From DATCLS01 sp036563805 (lineage in GTDB: Bacteria; Actinomycetota; Acidimicrobiia; Acidimicrobiales; VFJN01), in contig DATCLS010000098.1 of the NCBI GenBank assembly GCA_036563805.1, positions 1 through 39,095 on the forward strand: a stretch of DNA of 39,095 nt. The letters are read 5' to 3'. Position 1 is the first letter of the stretch; each line of letters starts with the position of its first letter. Below the pieces are notes generated by a model. It worked only from the letters and a program-made list of their open reading frames with translations. It made no database searches and was not told the origin of the DNA. The position numbers and the translations under genes are program-made. Positions 1 through 8,666 of this stretch are shown in pieces.

Positions 1-322
1 CCCCGTGCTGCGCCAGATCCACGACCAGATGATGGAGCCCAAGTGGGTCATCTCCATGGGCGTGTGCGCCAGCTCGGGCGGCATGTTCAACAACTACGCG
101 CTGGTGCAGGGCGTCGACGAGATCGTGCCGGTCGACGTCTACGCCCCCGGCTGCCCGCCCGGGCCCGAGACGCTCATCCACGCCATCAACACGCTGCACG
201 AGCTCATCGAGTCCGGTGAGGTGCTGCGCCGCCGCCAGCAGTCGGGCCGCGGCGCGGGCGTGCACGTCGGCCAGCGCGACGGCCAGCCGGCACCGGCCGT
301 CGCCACGACGGGGCAGCGCTGA
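1..322 (+). CDS. nuoB: NADH-quinone oxidoreductase subunit B, locus 1 (5' partial)
   Basis: This is the C-terminal part of NuoB, the subunit that holds the terminal [4Fe-4S] cluster N2, which hands electrons to quinone. The reading frame is open from the window edge (frame begins at base 2) to TGA at 320-322. Two of the four N2 cysteine positions are visible, in SMGVCASSGG and in YAPGCPPGPE; the CC pair lies upstream of the window. The family core ends near ELIESGE and is followed by an Arg/Gly/Ala-rich tail of about 30 residues that is not part of the conserved fold. nuoC starts 2 bases after the stop, so this is the start of the visible nuo operon and nuoA is expected just upstream. Identification is secure. 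Confidence 0.97.
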   Translation, partial: PVLRQIHDQMMEPKWVISMGVCASSGGMFNNYALVQGVDEIVPVDVYAPGCPPGPETLIHAINTLHELIESGEVLRRRQQSGRGAGVHVGQRDGQPAPAVATTGQR

Positions 323-324
323 CC

Positions 325-900
325 ATGACTGACACCGGCAAAGAGGCCGGCGCCGAGGCACCGCTCACCGCCGAGGGCTCCGAGGTCGAGGAGGCTCCGG
401 CCGAGAGCGGCTTCGAGGCGCCTACCCGCTACGGCGTGCTGTTCACCGAGAGCCGCGGCCAGGCCGTGCTCCACCCGGCGCGCGACGAGCTGGTCGACCT
501 GGTGCGCCGGCTGCGCGACGAGGAGGGCTTCCTCGTGTGCGTGGACGTCACCGCGGTCGACTACCTGACCTACGACGCGCCCCGGGACCTCCCGGCGGGC
601 GTCCAGCCCGAGCGGTTCGAGGTCGTCATCGGCCTGCTGTCGCTGCAGACCCGCGAGCGCCTGCGCCTGCGCGTCCAGGTGCCCGAGAGCGACCCGACCT
701 GCCCGTCGCTGTTCGACGTCCACCCGGGGACCGAGGCCCTCGAGCGCGAGGTCTTCGACATGTTCGGGATCACCTTCGAGGGCCATCCCGACCTGACCCG
801 CATCCTCATGCCCGAGGACTGGGACGGCCACCCGCTGCGCAAGGACCACCCGGTCGGCGCCATCCCGGTCCAGTTCAAGGGCGTGCAGAACGCGAGGTGA
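325..900 (+). CDS. nuoC: NADH-quinone oxidoreductase subunit C, locus 1
   Basis: NuoC (30-kDa subunit family) is a peripheral-arm subunit that pairs with NuoD near the quinone site. The protein has 191 residues. The first 35 or so are acidic and probably disordered. The family signature is clear toward the C terminus: EREVFDMFGITFEGHPDLTR followed by a GHPLRKDHPVG segment. ATG at 325 is the only sensible start, 2 bases after the nuoB stop. It is a separate gene from nuoD, not the NuoCD fusion seen in enterobacteria. The stop at 898-900 lies 4 bases before nuoD. The second NuoC of this window (19714-20442) shares the signature but is longer at both ends. Confidence 0.97.
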   Translation: MTDTGKEAGAEAPLTAEGSEVEEAPAESGFEAPTRYGVLFTESRGQAVLHPARDELVDLVRRLRDEEGFLVCVDVTAVDYLTYDAPRDLPAGVQPERFEVVIGLLSLQTRERLRLRVQVPESDPTCPSLFDVHPGTEALEREVFDMFGITFEGHPDLTRILMPEDWDGHPLRKDHPVGAIPVQFKGVQNAR

Positions 901-904
901 CCCC

Positions 905-2242
905 ATGGCGATGACGTCCAACCTCACGGCGGCCGACACGTCCGAGGGCCCGCAGGAGATGGGCCCCCGCTCGGGGGCCGACGCCCGCGAGGTCCTGCGC
1001 GAGGTGGGGTCGGTGCTCCGGCTGTCCGAGGCCGACGCCGCCGCGCTGGCCGACGAGGTCCCCGATGACGACGCCCAGACGATGATCATCAACATGGGCC
1101 CGGTGCACCCCTCCACCCACGGGGTGCTGCGGCTCATGCTCGAGCTCGAGGGCGAGACGGTGCTGCGGACGAAGCCGATCATCGGCTACCTGCACACCGG
1201 CATGGAGAAGACGGGCGAGACGCTCACGTACCTGCAGGGGCCGACGAACGTCACCCGCATGGACTACGCGTCCCCGCTCTTCAACGAGCTGGTCTTCTCC
1301 CTCGCCACTGAGACGCTGCTCGGGATCGACGAGGAGATCCCTCCCCGGGCCCAGTGGATCCGGATGCTCCTCACCGAGCTGAACCGGATGTCGTCGCACC
1401 TGCTGTTCCTCGCCACCAACGGCATGGACCTCGGTGCGGTGTCGATGATGATCTACGGCTGGCGCGAGCGCGAGGAGGTGCTCCGCCTGCTCGAGATGTT
1501 CACGGGCCTGCGGATGAACCACAACTTCATCCGGCCCGGGGGCGTCGCCGCCGACCTGCCCGACGGCTGGCGCGACGCCGTGCTGCGGGTGCTCGACCTC
1601 GTGTCGCCCCGCCTCGAGGAGTACGACACGCTGATGACCGGCCAGCCCATCTGGCGGGAGCGCCTGCAGGGCGTCGGCGTCATCACCACCGAGGAGGCCC
1701 TGGCGCTGGGCGCCACCGGGCCCATCCTGCGGTCGACCGGGCTGCCGTGGGACCTCCGCAAGGAGATGCCCTACCTCTACTACGACCAGGTCGACTTCAA
1801 CGTCGTGGTCGGCAGCTACGGCGACTGCTTCGACCGGTACGCCATCCGGCTCAACGAGGTGCGCGAGTCGATCTCGATCGTCCGCCAGATCCTCGACCAG
1901 ATGCCGCCCGGCGACTACCGCATCCAGGACCGCAAGGTCACGCCGCCGCCGCGGGCCCGCATCGACGAGTCGATGGAGGCCCTCATCCACCACTTCAAGA
2001 TCTTCACCGAGGGCTTCAAGGTGCCGGCCGGCGAGGTCTACCGGGCCGTCGAGAGCCCGCGGGGCGAGCTCGGCTGCTACATGGTCTCCGACGGCGGGCC
2101 GGTGCCCTATCGCATGCACATCCGGGGGCCGTCGTTCGTGAACCTCCAGACCATGCCCCACATGCTGCGCGGCGGCCTGATCGCGGACGCCGTCGCCGTC
2201 ATCTCGTCCGTCGACCCGATCATGGGCGAGGTGGACCGGTAA
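905..2242 (+). CDS. nuoD: NADH-quinone oxidoreductase subunit D, locus 1
   Basis: NuoD (49-kDa subunit) forms most of the quinone-binding pocket together with NuoB. The protein has 445 residues, with about 60 non-conserved acidic residues before the core. The quinone-site loop is present as HPSTHG, with His72 at the position of bovine His59. Tyr121, in TRMDY, is 49 residues further on, exactly the bovine His59-Tyr108 spacing, so the canonical quinone-contacting Tyr is kept. The residue equal to bovine Arg85 (the NDUFAF7 methylation site) is Thr98, in GYLHTG, as I recall also for Thermus Nqo4. The C terminus ends in the usual family motif SVDPIMGEVDR. ATG 905 is used; ATG 911 is an alternative. 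The stop overlaps nuoE as TAATG. Confidence 0.98.
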   Translation: MAMTSNLTAADTSEGPQEMGPRSGADAREVLREVGSVLRLSEADAAALADEVPDDDAQTMIINMGPVHPSTHGVLRLMLELEGETVLRTKPIIGYLHTGMEKTGETLTYLQGPTNVTRMDYASPLFNELVFSLATETLLGIDEEIPPRAQWIRMLLTELNRMSSHLLFLATNGMDLGAVSMMIYGWREREEVLRLLEMFTGLRMNHNFIRPGGVAADLPDGWRDAVLRVLDLVSPRLEEYDTLMTGQPIWRERLQGVGVITTEEALALGATGPILRSTGLPWDLRKEMPYLYYDQVDFNVVVGSYGDCFDRYAIRLNEVRESISIVRQILDQMPPGDYRIQDRKVTPPPRARIDESMEALIHHFKIFTEGFKVPAGEVYRAVESPRGELGCYMVSDGGPVPYRMHIRGPSFVNLQTMPHMLRGGLIADAVAVISSVDPIMGEVDR

Positions 2243-2871
2243 TGGCGCGCCTCACGCCCGACAACGTGGCGATCGCCACCGAGATCATCAGCCGCTACCC
2301 GCGGCCCCGCTCGGCGCTGATCCCGCTGCTGCACCTGGCCCAGGAGCAGGACGGGTACCTGACCGAGGAGGCCATGGAGCACGTGGCCGAGCTGATCGGC
2401 ATCACCCCGGCCGAGGTGCTCGGGACCGCCTCGTTCTACGAGATGTTCAAGCGCGAGCCGGTCGGCGAGTACGTCATCAACGTGTGCACCAACATCTCGT
2501 GCCTGCTCATGGGCGGCGAGGAGCTGCTGCACGCGCTCGAGCGCAAGCTGGGGATCAAGGCCGGCAACACGACGGCCGACGGCAAGTTCACGCTCGAGGA
2601 CGTCGAGTGCATCGCGGCCTGCACCGAGGCCCCGTGCCTCCAGGTCAACTACCGCTACTTCCACCGGGTGTCCCCCAGCGAGGCCGACGTGCTGATCGAC
2701 GACCTGCGGGCCGGGCGCAAGGCCGACGAGGTGCCGCGCCACGGCGTGCTCAGCCGCATCCGCCAGCGGATCCCCGAGGACCGCCGGGCCGGCGTGGCCT
2801 TGCCGGAGGACGGCACCGAGCCGGCCTGGCTGGCCCGCAACGAGCAGAGCGCGGACGGGGGTGGCTCGTGA
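2242..2871 (+). CDS. nuoE: NADH-quinone oxidoreductase subunit E (24-kDa, [2Fe-2S] N1a)
   Basis: NuoE is a thioredoxin-fold subunit of the NADH dehydrogenase module and carries the [2Fe-2S] cluster N1a. The protein has 209 residues. The four expected cysteine ligands are seen: Cys82 and Cys87 (VCTNISC) and Cys123 and Cys127 (ECIAAC). The N-terminal helical part, with EQDGYLTEEAM and GTASFYEMF, matches the family. About 40 residues after the core (PRHGVLSRIRQRI onward) form a variable tail. The start ATG overlaps the nuoD stop (TAATG) and the stop overlaps the GTG of nuoF, so translation is coupled on both sides. This gene exists only in locus 1; locus 2 has no counterpart. Confidence 0.97.
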   Translation: MARLTPDNVAIATEIISRYPRPRSALIPLLHLAQEQDGYLTEEAMEHVAELIGITPAEVLGTASFYEMFKREPVGEYVINVCTNISCLLMGGEELLHALERKLGIKAGNTTADGKFTLEDVECIAACTEAPCLQVNYRYFHRVSPSEADVLIDDLRAGRKADEVPRHGVLSRIRQRIPEDRRAGVALPEDGTEPAWLARNEQSADGGGS

Positions 2872-4232
2872 GCGACATCCCCCGCATCGTCAGCTCCCGC
2901 TGGGACCTCGACGACGGCTACACGCTGAAGCGCTACCGCGAGACCGGCGGCTACGAGGCCCTGCGCACGGCCGTCACCACCATGACGCCCGACGAGGTGG
3001 CCGAGCAGGTCAAGGCCGCCAGCCTCCTGGGCCGGGGCGGCGCCGGCTTCCCGGCCGGCGTCAAGTGGGGCTTCTGCCCGCCGGGCGTGTTCCCCCGCTA
3101 CCTGGTGGTCAACGGCGACGAGTCGGAGCCGGGCACGTACAAGGACCGCATCCTCATGGAGCGCGATCCGCACCAGCTCATCGAGGGGGTGCTGATCGCC
3201 TGCTACGCCATCGGCGCCAGCCAGGCCTTCCTGTACGTGCGGGGTGAGATGGCGCTCGCCCAGGAGCGCATCGCCCAGGCCCTCAACGACGCCTATGAGG
3301 CAGGGCTGATCGGCAAGCGCATCTTCGGCACCGACTTCTCGGTCGACGTGGTGCTCCACTGGGGCGCCGGCGCCTACATCGTCGGCGAGGAGACCGCCCT
3401 CATCGAGTCGCTGGAAGGCAACCGGGGCATGCCCCGGCTCAAGCCCCCGTACTTCCCGGCGGCCAAGGGCCTCTACATGCAGCCCACGGTCGTCAACAAC
3501 GTCGAGACCCTGTCGAACCTGCCGTGGATCGTGGCCAACGGCGGCGCCGCCTTCGCCGCGCTGGGCGCCGAGCGCAGCCTCGGCACCCGGCTGTTCGCCG
3601 TGTCGGGCCACGTGAACAACCCCGGGGTGTTCGAGGTCGAGTTCGGCAAGACGACGTTCCGCGACCTCCTGTACTCGCCCGAGTACGGCAACGGCATCCG
3701 GGCCGACCGCAAGCTCAAGGCGTTCATCCCCGGCGGGGCGTCGGCGCCCTGGTTCTACGAGGAGCACCTGTCGCTGCCGCTCGAGGCGGGGGCGGTCGGC
3801 GCCGCCGGGTCGATGCTCGGCTCCGGCGCCATCGTGGTGATGGACGAGACGACCGACGCGGTGAAGGCCGCCTGGCGGGTCGTGCGGTTCTTCGCCCGCG
3901 AGTCGTGCGGCAAGTGCACGCCGTGCCGCGAGGGCACCAGCTGGCTGGAGAAGATCCTGCGCCGCATCCTCGACGGCCGGGGCCGGCCCAGCGACGTCGA
4001 CAAGCTGCTCGACATCTGCGACAACATCAGCCCGCAGATCGCCTGGCCCCCCAAGCAGACGACGATCTGCCCGCTGGGCCCCTCCGCGGTGTCGCCGATC
4101 GCCTCGGCGATCATGCGGTTCCGCGACGAGTTCTACGCCTACTGCGGCGGCGGCGAGGTCACGGTCCCGGTGTCGGGCAAGGCCTACCTCTCGACCCCCT
4201 CCGCCCCTGACGCCGTCGGAGCCTCGTCATGA
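2868..4232 (+). CDS. nuoF: NADH-quinone oxidoreductase subunit F (51-kDa, FMN/NADH binding)
   Basis: NuoF binds NADH and FMN and holds [4Fe-4S] cluster N3; it is the electron entry point of locus 1. The protein has 454 residues. The glycine-rich motif GRGGAGFPAG (about residues 55-64) and GAGAYIVGEETALIESLEG match the NADH and FMN sites. N3 ligands are Cys347, Cys350 and Cys353 (SCGKCTPC) and Cys401 (TTICPLGP). The distance from the third to the fourth Cys is 48 residues, about 7 more than in Thermus Nqo1, owing to a PQIAWPPKQ-type insertion. Start is GTG at 2868, overlapping the nuoE stop (GTGA); the SDIPRIV N terminus follows. The stop overlaps nuoG by 4 bases. Confidence 0.97.
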   Translation: MSDIPRIVSSRWDLDDGYTLKRYRETGGYEALRTAVTTMTPDEVAEQVKAASLLGRGGAGFPAGVKWGFCPPGVFPRYLVVNGDESEPGTYKDRILMERDPHQLIEGVLIACYAIGASQAFLYVRGEMALAQERIAQALNDAYEAGLIGKRIFGTDFSVDVVLHWGAGAYIVGEETALIESLEGNRGMPRLKPPYFPAAKGLYMQPTVVNNVETLSNLPWIVANGGAAFAALGAERSLGTRLFAVSGHVNNPGVFEVEFGKTTFRDLLYSPEYGNGIRADRKLKAFIPGGASAPWFYEEHLSLPLEAGAVGAAGSMLGSGAIVVMDETTDAVKAAWRVVRFFARESCGKCTPCREGTSWLEKILRRILDGRGRPSDVDKLLDICDNISPQIAWPPKQTTICPLGPSAVSPIASAIMRFRDEFYAYCGGGEVTVPVSGKAYLSTPSAPDAVGASS

Positions 4233-6736
4233 GCGAAGACGCCCTGAAGGTCACCATCGACGGCCGCGAGATCACCGCCCGCAAGGGCGAGCTGGTCATC
4301 GAGGCCGCTGAGCGCCACGGCGTGTACATCCCGCGCTTCTGCTACCACCCGCGGATGCGGCCGGTCGGCATGTGCCGGATGTGCATCGTCGAGATCGACA
4401 CGGGCCGGGGGCCGGCGCTCCAGCCGTCGTGCATGATCGAGTGCACCGACGGGATGACGGTCGACACCGCCTCGGGGGTCACCAAGAAGGCCCAGGAGGG
4501 CGTGCTCGAGTTCCTCCTCGCCAACCACCCGCTCGACTGCCCGGTCTGCGACAAGGGCGGCGAGTGCCCGCTGCAGGACCAGACCATGTCCTACGGCCCG
4601 GGCGAGAGCCGGTTCGTCGAGGAGAAGCGCCACTTCGAGAAGCCGATCCCGGTCAGCGACCTGGTCCTGCTCGACCGCGAGCGCTGCATCCTCTGCGACC
4701 GCTGCACGCGGTTCGCCAAGGAGGTGGCGGGCGACCCGCTCATCCACTTCATCGACCGGGGCGCCGAGACCCAGGTCAACACGTTCCCCGGCGACCCGTT
4801 CGCCAGCTACTTCAGCGGCAACACCGTGCAGATCTGCCCGGTGGGGGCGCTGACCGCGACGCCGTACCGGTTCAAGGCCCGCCCCTGGGACCTCGAGCAG
4901 GTCGAGTCGACGTGCACCAGCTGCTCGGTCGGCTGCCGGGTGGTGGTCCAGTCGAGCCGCAACAAGGTCCTGCGCTACCAGGGCGCCGACGTCGACCCCG
5001 TGAACTGGGGCTGGCTGTGCGACAAGGGCCGGTTCGACTTCGAGGCCGTCAACTCGGCCGAGCGCCTGGGCCAGCCGTTGGTGCGCGACGAGGGCCTGCT
5101 GCTCAAGCCGGCCGCCTGGTCCGACGCCCTGCGCCGGGCTGCGGGCGCCATCCGTGAGGGGCTCGACCGCGGCGGCCCCAAGGCGCTGGCCGTGCTGGGC
5201 GGCGCCCGGCTCACCAACGAGTCGGCCTACGCCTGGACCAAGCTGACCAAGGGCCTGCTCGGGTCCGACAACGTCGACGCCCAGATGGGCGACGGCCTGC
5301 CCCCCGAGGTGGTGCTGGGCCTGCCCCGGGCCACGATCGACGACGCCTGCCGGCCGGGCGGGACCGTGCTGCTGCTCGGGCCCGACCCCAAGGAGGAGCT
5401 GCCGGTCCTCTTCCTCCGCTTGCGCCACGCCGTGCTCAACGACGGGGTCAAGGTGGTCGAGCTGGCGCCGACCGCCACCGGCATGACCCCGCTGGCCACG
5501 GTGTCGCTGCGGCACCGGCCGGGCGAGCAGGCCCAGCTCGTGCGGGCGCTCGTCTCCCGGTGGACCGGCGGTGAGGTCGCCGGCGTCGACGGCGACGAGA
5601 TCCGGGCGGCCGCCGCCCTGCTCGAGAGCGGGCCGATCACGGTGCTGCTCGGCCGGCACAGCGTGGCCGAGTCGGCGGCGCCGCTGATGGTCTCGGCGAC
5701 GACGCTGCACGAGGCCCGGCCCGAGGCCCGGTTCCTGTCGGGGCTGCGGCGGGCCAACATCCACGGCGCGCTCGAGCTGGGCATGGCCCCCGGCCTGCTG
5801 CCCGGGCGGGTCCTGCTGGACGTCGGGCGCGACTGGTTCACCGACCGCTGGGGCTCGGTCCCGGCCGAGACGGGCCTCGACACGGCCGGCGTCCTGCGGG
5901 CCGCGGCCGACGGCCGCATCGACACGCTGATCCTGCTGGGCGCCGACCCGCTGGCCGACTTCCCCGACCGCTACCTGGCCGAGCGGGGCCTGGCCGGCGC
6001 CCGCACCGTGATCGCGGTCGACCAGTTCCTCACCGAGTCGGTCCGCCAGGCCGACGTGGTCCTGCCGGCCGCCGGCTACGCCGAGGTGTCGGGCACGACC
6101 ACCAACCTCGAGGGTCGGGTCAGCGTGCTGACCCAGAAGGTCACCCCGCCCGGCACCGCCCAACCCGACTGGGTGATCGCCGCCGACCTGGCCGACCGCC
6201 TGAGCCTCGACCTCGGCCTCGAGTCGGTGGAGCAGATCTGGAAGGAGATCGAGGCCGTGGCGCCCGCCTTCGCCGGCGCCACCCACGACCTGCTCACCGG
6301 CCCCGACGGGCGCGACGGCGTCGTCGTGCCGCTGCCCGAGCGGCGCGCCACCGACGGCGCCCCCGACCCCTGGGTTCCGGTGCCGGGGCGGACGGTCATC
6401 AGCCCGCCGTCCCTCGACGCCTACTCGCTGCGGCTCGTCGTGTCCCGCTCGCTGTACGACCGGGGCACGCTGGTCCGCAACTCGCCGTCGCTGGCCGAGC
6501 TGGGCGGGCCGGCCACCCTGCGGCTCAACCCGGCCGACTTCGACCGGCTCGGCGTCGCCGCCGGCGACGAGGTCCGCGTGACCTCCAGCCGGGGCCACAT
6601 CACCGTGCCGGTCCGGCCCGACCCCGGCGTCCCCCGCGGCGTCGCCGCCTTGCCCCACAACCGGGCCGGGGGGCGGGCCAGCGGGCTGATCGACGCCAGC
6701 GCCCCCGTGACCGACGTCCGCGTGGAGCGTCCGTGA
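4229..6736 (+). CDS. nuoG: NADH-quinone oxidoreductase subunit G (75-kDa)
   Basis: NuoG is the largest subunit of the NADH module; its iron-sulfur chain links NuoF to the connecting arm. The protein has 835 residues. All cluster ligands can be read: N1b at Cys38, Cys49, Cys52 and Cys68; N5 at His100, Cys104, Cys107 and Cys113; N4 at Cys153, Cys156, Cys159 and Cys203; and the extra off-path cluster N7 at Cys229, Cys232, Cys236 and Cys264 (the C-x2-C-x3-C-x27-C pattern). N7 is present in E. coli and Thermus and absent from mitochondria. The rest is the molybdopterin-oxidoreductase-like domain that has lost its cofactor in this family, ending in a formate-dehydrogenase-like beta barrel (RVTSSRGHITVPV). 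It overlaps nuoF and nuoH by 4 bases each. Confidence 0.97.
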   Translation: MSEDALKVTIDGREITARKGELVIEAAERHGVYIPRFCYHPRMRPVGMCRMCIVEIDTGRGPALQPSCMIECTDGMTVDTASGVTKKAQEGVLEFLLANHPLDCPVCDKGGECPLQDQTMSYGPGESRFVEEKRHFEKPIPVSDLVLLDRERCILCDRCTRFAKEVAGDPLIHFIDRGAETQVNTFPGDPFASYFSGNTVQICPVGALTATPYRFKARPWDLEQVESTCTSCSVGCRVVVQSSRNKVLRYQGADVDPVNWGWLCDKGRFDFEAVNSAERLGQPLVRDEGLLLKPAAWSDALRRAAGAIREGLDRGGPKALAVLGGARLTNESAYAWTKLTKGLLGSDNVDAQMGDGLPPEVVLGLPRATIDDACRPGGTVLLLGPDPKEELPVLFLRLRHAVLNDGVKVVELAPTATGMTPLATVSLRHRPGEQAQLVRALVSRWTGGEVAGVDGDEIRAAAALLESGPITVLLGRHSVAESAAPLMVSATTLHEARPEARFLSGLRRANIHGALELGMAPGLLPGRVLLDVGRDWFTDRWGSVPAETGLDTAGVLRAAADGRIDTLILLGADPLADFPDRYLAERGLAGARTVIAVDQFLTESVRQADVVLPAAGYAEVSGTTTNLEGRVSVLTQKVTPPGTAQPDWVIAADLADRLSLDLGLESVEQIWKEIEAVAPAFAGATHDLLTGPDGRDGVVVPLPERRATDGAPDPWVPVPGRTVISPPSLDAYSLRLVVSRSLYDRGTLVRNSPSLAELGGPATLRLNPADFDRLGVAAGDEVRVTSSRGHITVPVRPDPGVPRGVAALPHNRAGGRASGLIDASAPVTDVRVERP

Positions 6737-7956
6737 TGCTGGCTCAGTTCTACGACCCGCTGCTCGGCGGGCACGTCGACGGCGGCGTGGTCGCCATCGT
6801 GCTCGGCAAGACCCTCGTCGCCTTCGGCCTGCTGCTGGTCAGCGTCATCCTCATGATCTGGTTCGAGCGCAAGGTCCTCGGCGACCTGCAGAACCGGGTC
6901 GGGCCCAACAAGGCCGGGCCGTTCGGCCTGCTCCAGACCGTGGCCGACGGGATGAAGCTGATCCTCAAGGAGGACCTCATCCCCGACAAGGCCGACCGCC
7001 GCGCCTTCGTGCTGGCGCCCTACCTGTCGGCCATCCCCGCCTTCGTGACGTTCGCCATCGTGCCGATCGGCGGCGGGTTCGACGGCGAGCACGACGGCAC
7101 GGTCGAGATGTTCGGCCACACGACGTTCCTCCAGCTGGCGGATCCGCCCATCGGCGTGCTGCTCATGCTGGCCATGTCGTCGATCGCCGTGTACGGCGTG
7201 CTGCTGGCCGGCTGGTCGTCGGGCTCGAAGTACCCGCTGCTCGGCGCCGTCCGGGGCTCGGCCCAGATGATCTCCTACGAGGCGGCGCTGGGCCTGTCGG
7301 TGGTCACGGTCGTGCTCATGACCGGCTCGCTGTCGACGCACGAGATCGTGCTGCAGCAGTCCGGCGACGGCTACGGCGGCATCGTGCCGGGCTGGAACCT
7401 CATCACCACCGGCTTCGTGCCGTTCGTCATCTTCTACCTGGCGGCCACCGCCGAGCTGAACCGGCCGCCGTTCGACCTCGTGGAGGCCGAGCAGGAGCTG
7501 GTCGGCGGCTACTCGACCGAGTACTCGTCGTTCCGGTTCGCGCTGTTCTACCTGGCCGAGTTCATGAGCTCGATCACGATGTCGGCGATCATCGTCACGC
7601 TGTTCCTCGGCGGTCCGGCGGGCCCGACGCTCGTGGGGCCGGCGTGGCTGTGGGGCATCGTCTGGTTCTCGCTCAAGCTGTTCGTGTTCCTGTTCGCGCT
7701 GGTGTGGGTCCGGGCCACGCTGCCCCGCTTCCGCTACGACCAGCTCATGAACATCGGCTGGCGGGTGCTGATCCCCCTGGCCCTGGGGTGGCTGCTGCTG
7801 CTGGCGACCATCAACATCGCCCGCGACGAGGGCTGGAACCTGGTCGCCGTCGTCGCCGGTGGGTTCGTCGTGCTGGTGGCGGGCTGGTCGGCCCTGGCCG
7901 CCGCCGTCAACGTCGCCCAGCGCCGCCGCGAGACGGAAGAGGAGCTTGTGACCTGA
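6733..7956 (+). CDS. nuoH: NADH-quinone oxidoreductase subunit H, locus 1
   Basis: NuoH (ND1) is the membrane subunit that docks the peripheral arm and shapes the quinone tunnel. The protein has 407 residues and about eight to nine membrane segments. Family landmarks are present: NRVGPNKAGPFGLLQ, ADGMKLILKED, and the conserved cytoplasmic loop AELNRPPFDLVEAEQELVGG with STEYSS, whose acidic residues belong to the quinone-coupling region. The C terminus carries an additional hydrophobic segment and a short charged tail. Start is GTG 6733 overlapping the nuoG stop (GTGA); ATG 6736 immediately follows and cannot be excluded. The stop overlaps nuoI (TGATG). Confidence 0.97.
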   Translation: MMLAQFYDPLLGGHVDGGVVAIVLGKTLVAFGLLLVSVILMIWFERKVLGDLQNRVGPNKAGPFGLLQTVADGMKLILKEDLIPDKADRRAFVLAPYLSAIPAFVTFAIVPIGGGFDGEHDGTVEMFGHTTFLQLADPPIGVLLMLAMSSIAVYGVLLAGWSSGSKYPLLGAVRGSAQMISYEAALGLSVVTVVLMTGSLSTHEIVLQQSGDGYGGIVPGWNLITTGFVPFVIFYLAATAELNRPPFDLVEAEQELVGGYSTEYSSFRFALFYLAEFMSSITMSAIIVTLFLGGPAGPTLVGPAWLWGIVWFSLKLFVFLFALVWVRATLPRFRYDQLMNIGWRVLIPLALGWLLLLATINIARDEGWNLVAVVAGGFVVLVAGWSALAAAVNVAQRRRETEEELVT

Positions 7957-8666
7957 TGGGCTACCTCGACGGGTTCAAGGTCACGTTCCGGAAGCTGTTC
8001 GAGGAGCGGCTGACCCGGGACTACACGAAGGACCGCGGCGGCAAGCGGGTCAAGCCCGTCCGCCTCCACGGCCGGCACGTCCTCAACCGCTACGAGGACG
8101 GCATGGAGAAGTGCATCGGGTGCGAGCTGTGCGCCGGCGTCTGCCCGGCCCGCTGCATCTACGTGCGCGGCGCCGACAACCCGCCCGACGACCCCGTGTC
8201 GCCCGGCGAGCGCTACGGCTACATCTACGAGATCAACTACCTGCGGTGCATCCACTGCGACCTGTGCGTGGAGGCCTGCCCGACCGAGGCGATCACCGAG
8301 TCGAAGCTGTTCGAGTTCAGCTTCACCAACCGCCAGGACGCCATCTACACGAAGGCCGAGCTGGTGGTCGGCGACGACGGTCGCCCCCGGCGCCTGCCGT
8401 GGGAGGACTGGAGCGACCTCGAGGCGGTCGAGAGCAACACCTCGGCCTGGATGCGGGCCACCTCGCCGTCGGGCAACGCCGCCTACGAGGGGCGGACGGC
8501 CTGGTCGGGCGAGCTCGGCTTCGGCGTGCGGGCCCCCGAGCTGGGGCAGACCGCCGAGGGCGAGCGCACGCCCGGCGAGGAGGAATCGGCCGCCATCTTC
8601 GAACACCCCCACGTCCCGCACGGCCCGGTGGCGGGCGACGACGAGGCGCACGGAGCCAAGCCGTGA
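7956..8666 (+). CDS. nuoI: NADH-quinone oxidoreductase subunit I, locus 1
   Basis: NuoI (TYKY, 23 kDa) carries clusters N6a and N6b, which pass electrons to NuoB. The protein has 236 residues. Two ferredoxin motifs are visible: Cys53, Cys56, Cys59 and Cys63 (CIGCELCAGVCP) and Cys98, Cys101, Cys104 and Cys108 (CIHCDLCVEACP), each followed by a Pro. After the core, about 90 residues from LPWEDWSDLEAV onward form a low-conservation acidic tail that is longer than in NuoI of most bacteria; NuoI2 in this window lacks it. The gene overlaps nuoH by one base and nuoJ by 4 bases. Confidence 0.97.
   Translation: MGYLDGFKVTFRKLFEERLTRDYTKDRGGKRVKPVRLHGRHVLNRYEDGMEKCIGCELCAGVCPARCIYVRGADNPPDDPVSPGERYGYIYEINYLRCIHCDLCVEACPTEAITESKLFEFSFTNRQDAIYTKAELVVGDDGRPRRLPWEDWSDLEAVESNTSAWMRATSPSGNAAYEGRTAWSGELGFGVRAPELGQTAEGERTPGEEESAAIFEHPHVPHGPVAGDDEAHGAKP

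Noticed and set aside
4184..6658. An 824-codon minus-strand open frame opposite nuoG
   Set aside because: nuoG is fully supported by its iron-sulfur ligands; the antisense frame is His/Gly/Ala-rich noise typical of high-GC DNA.
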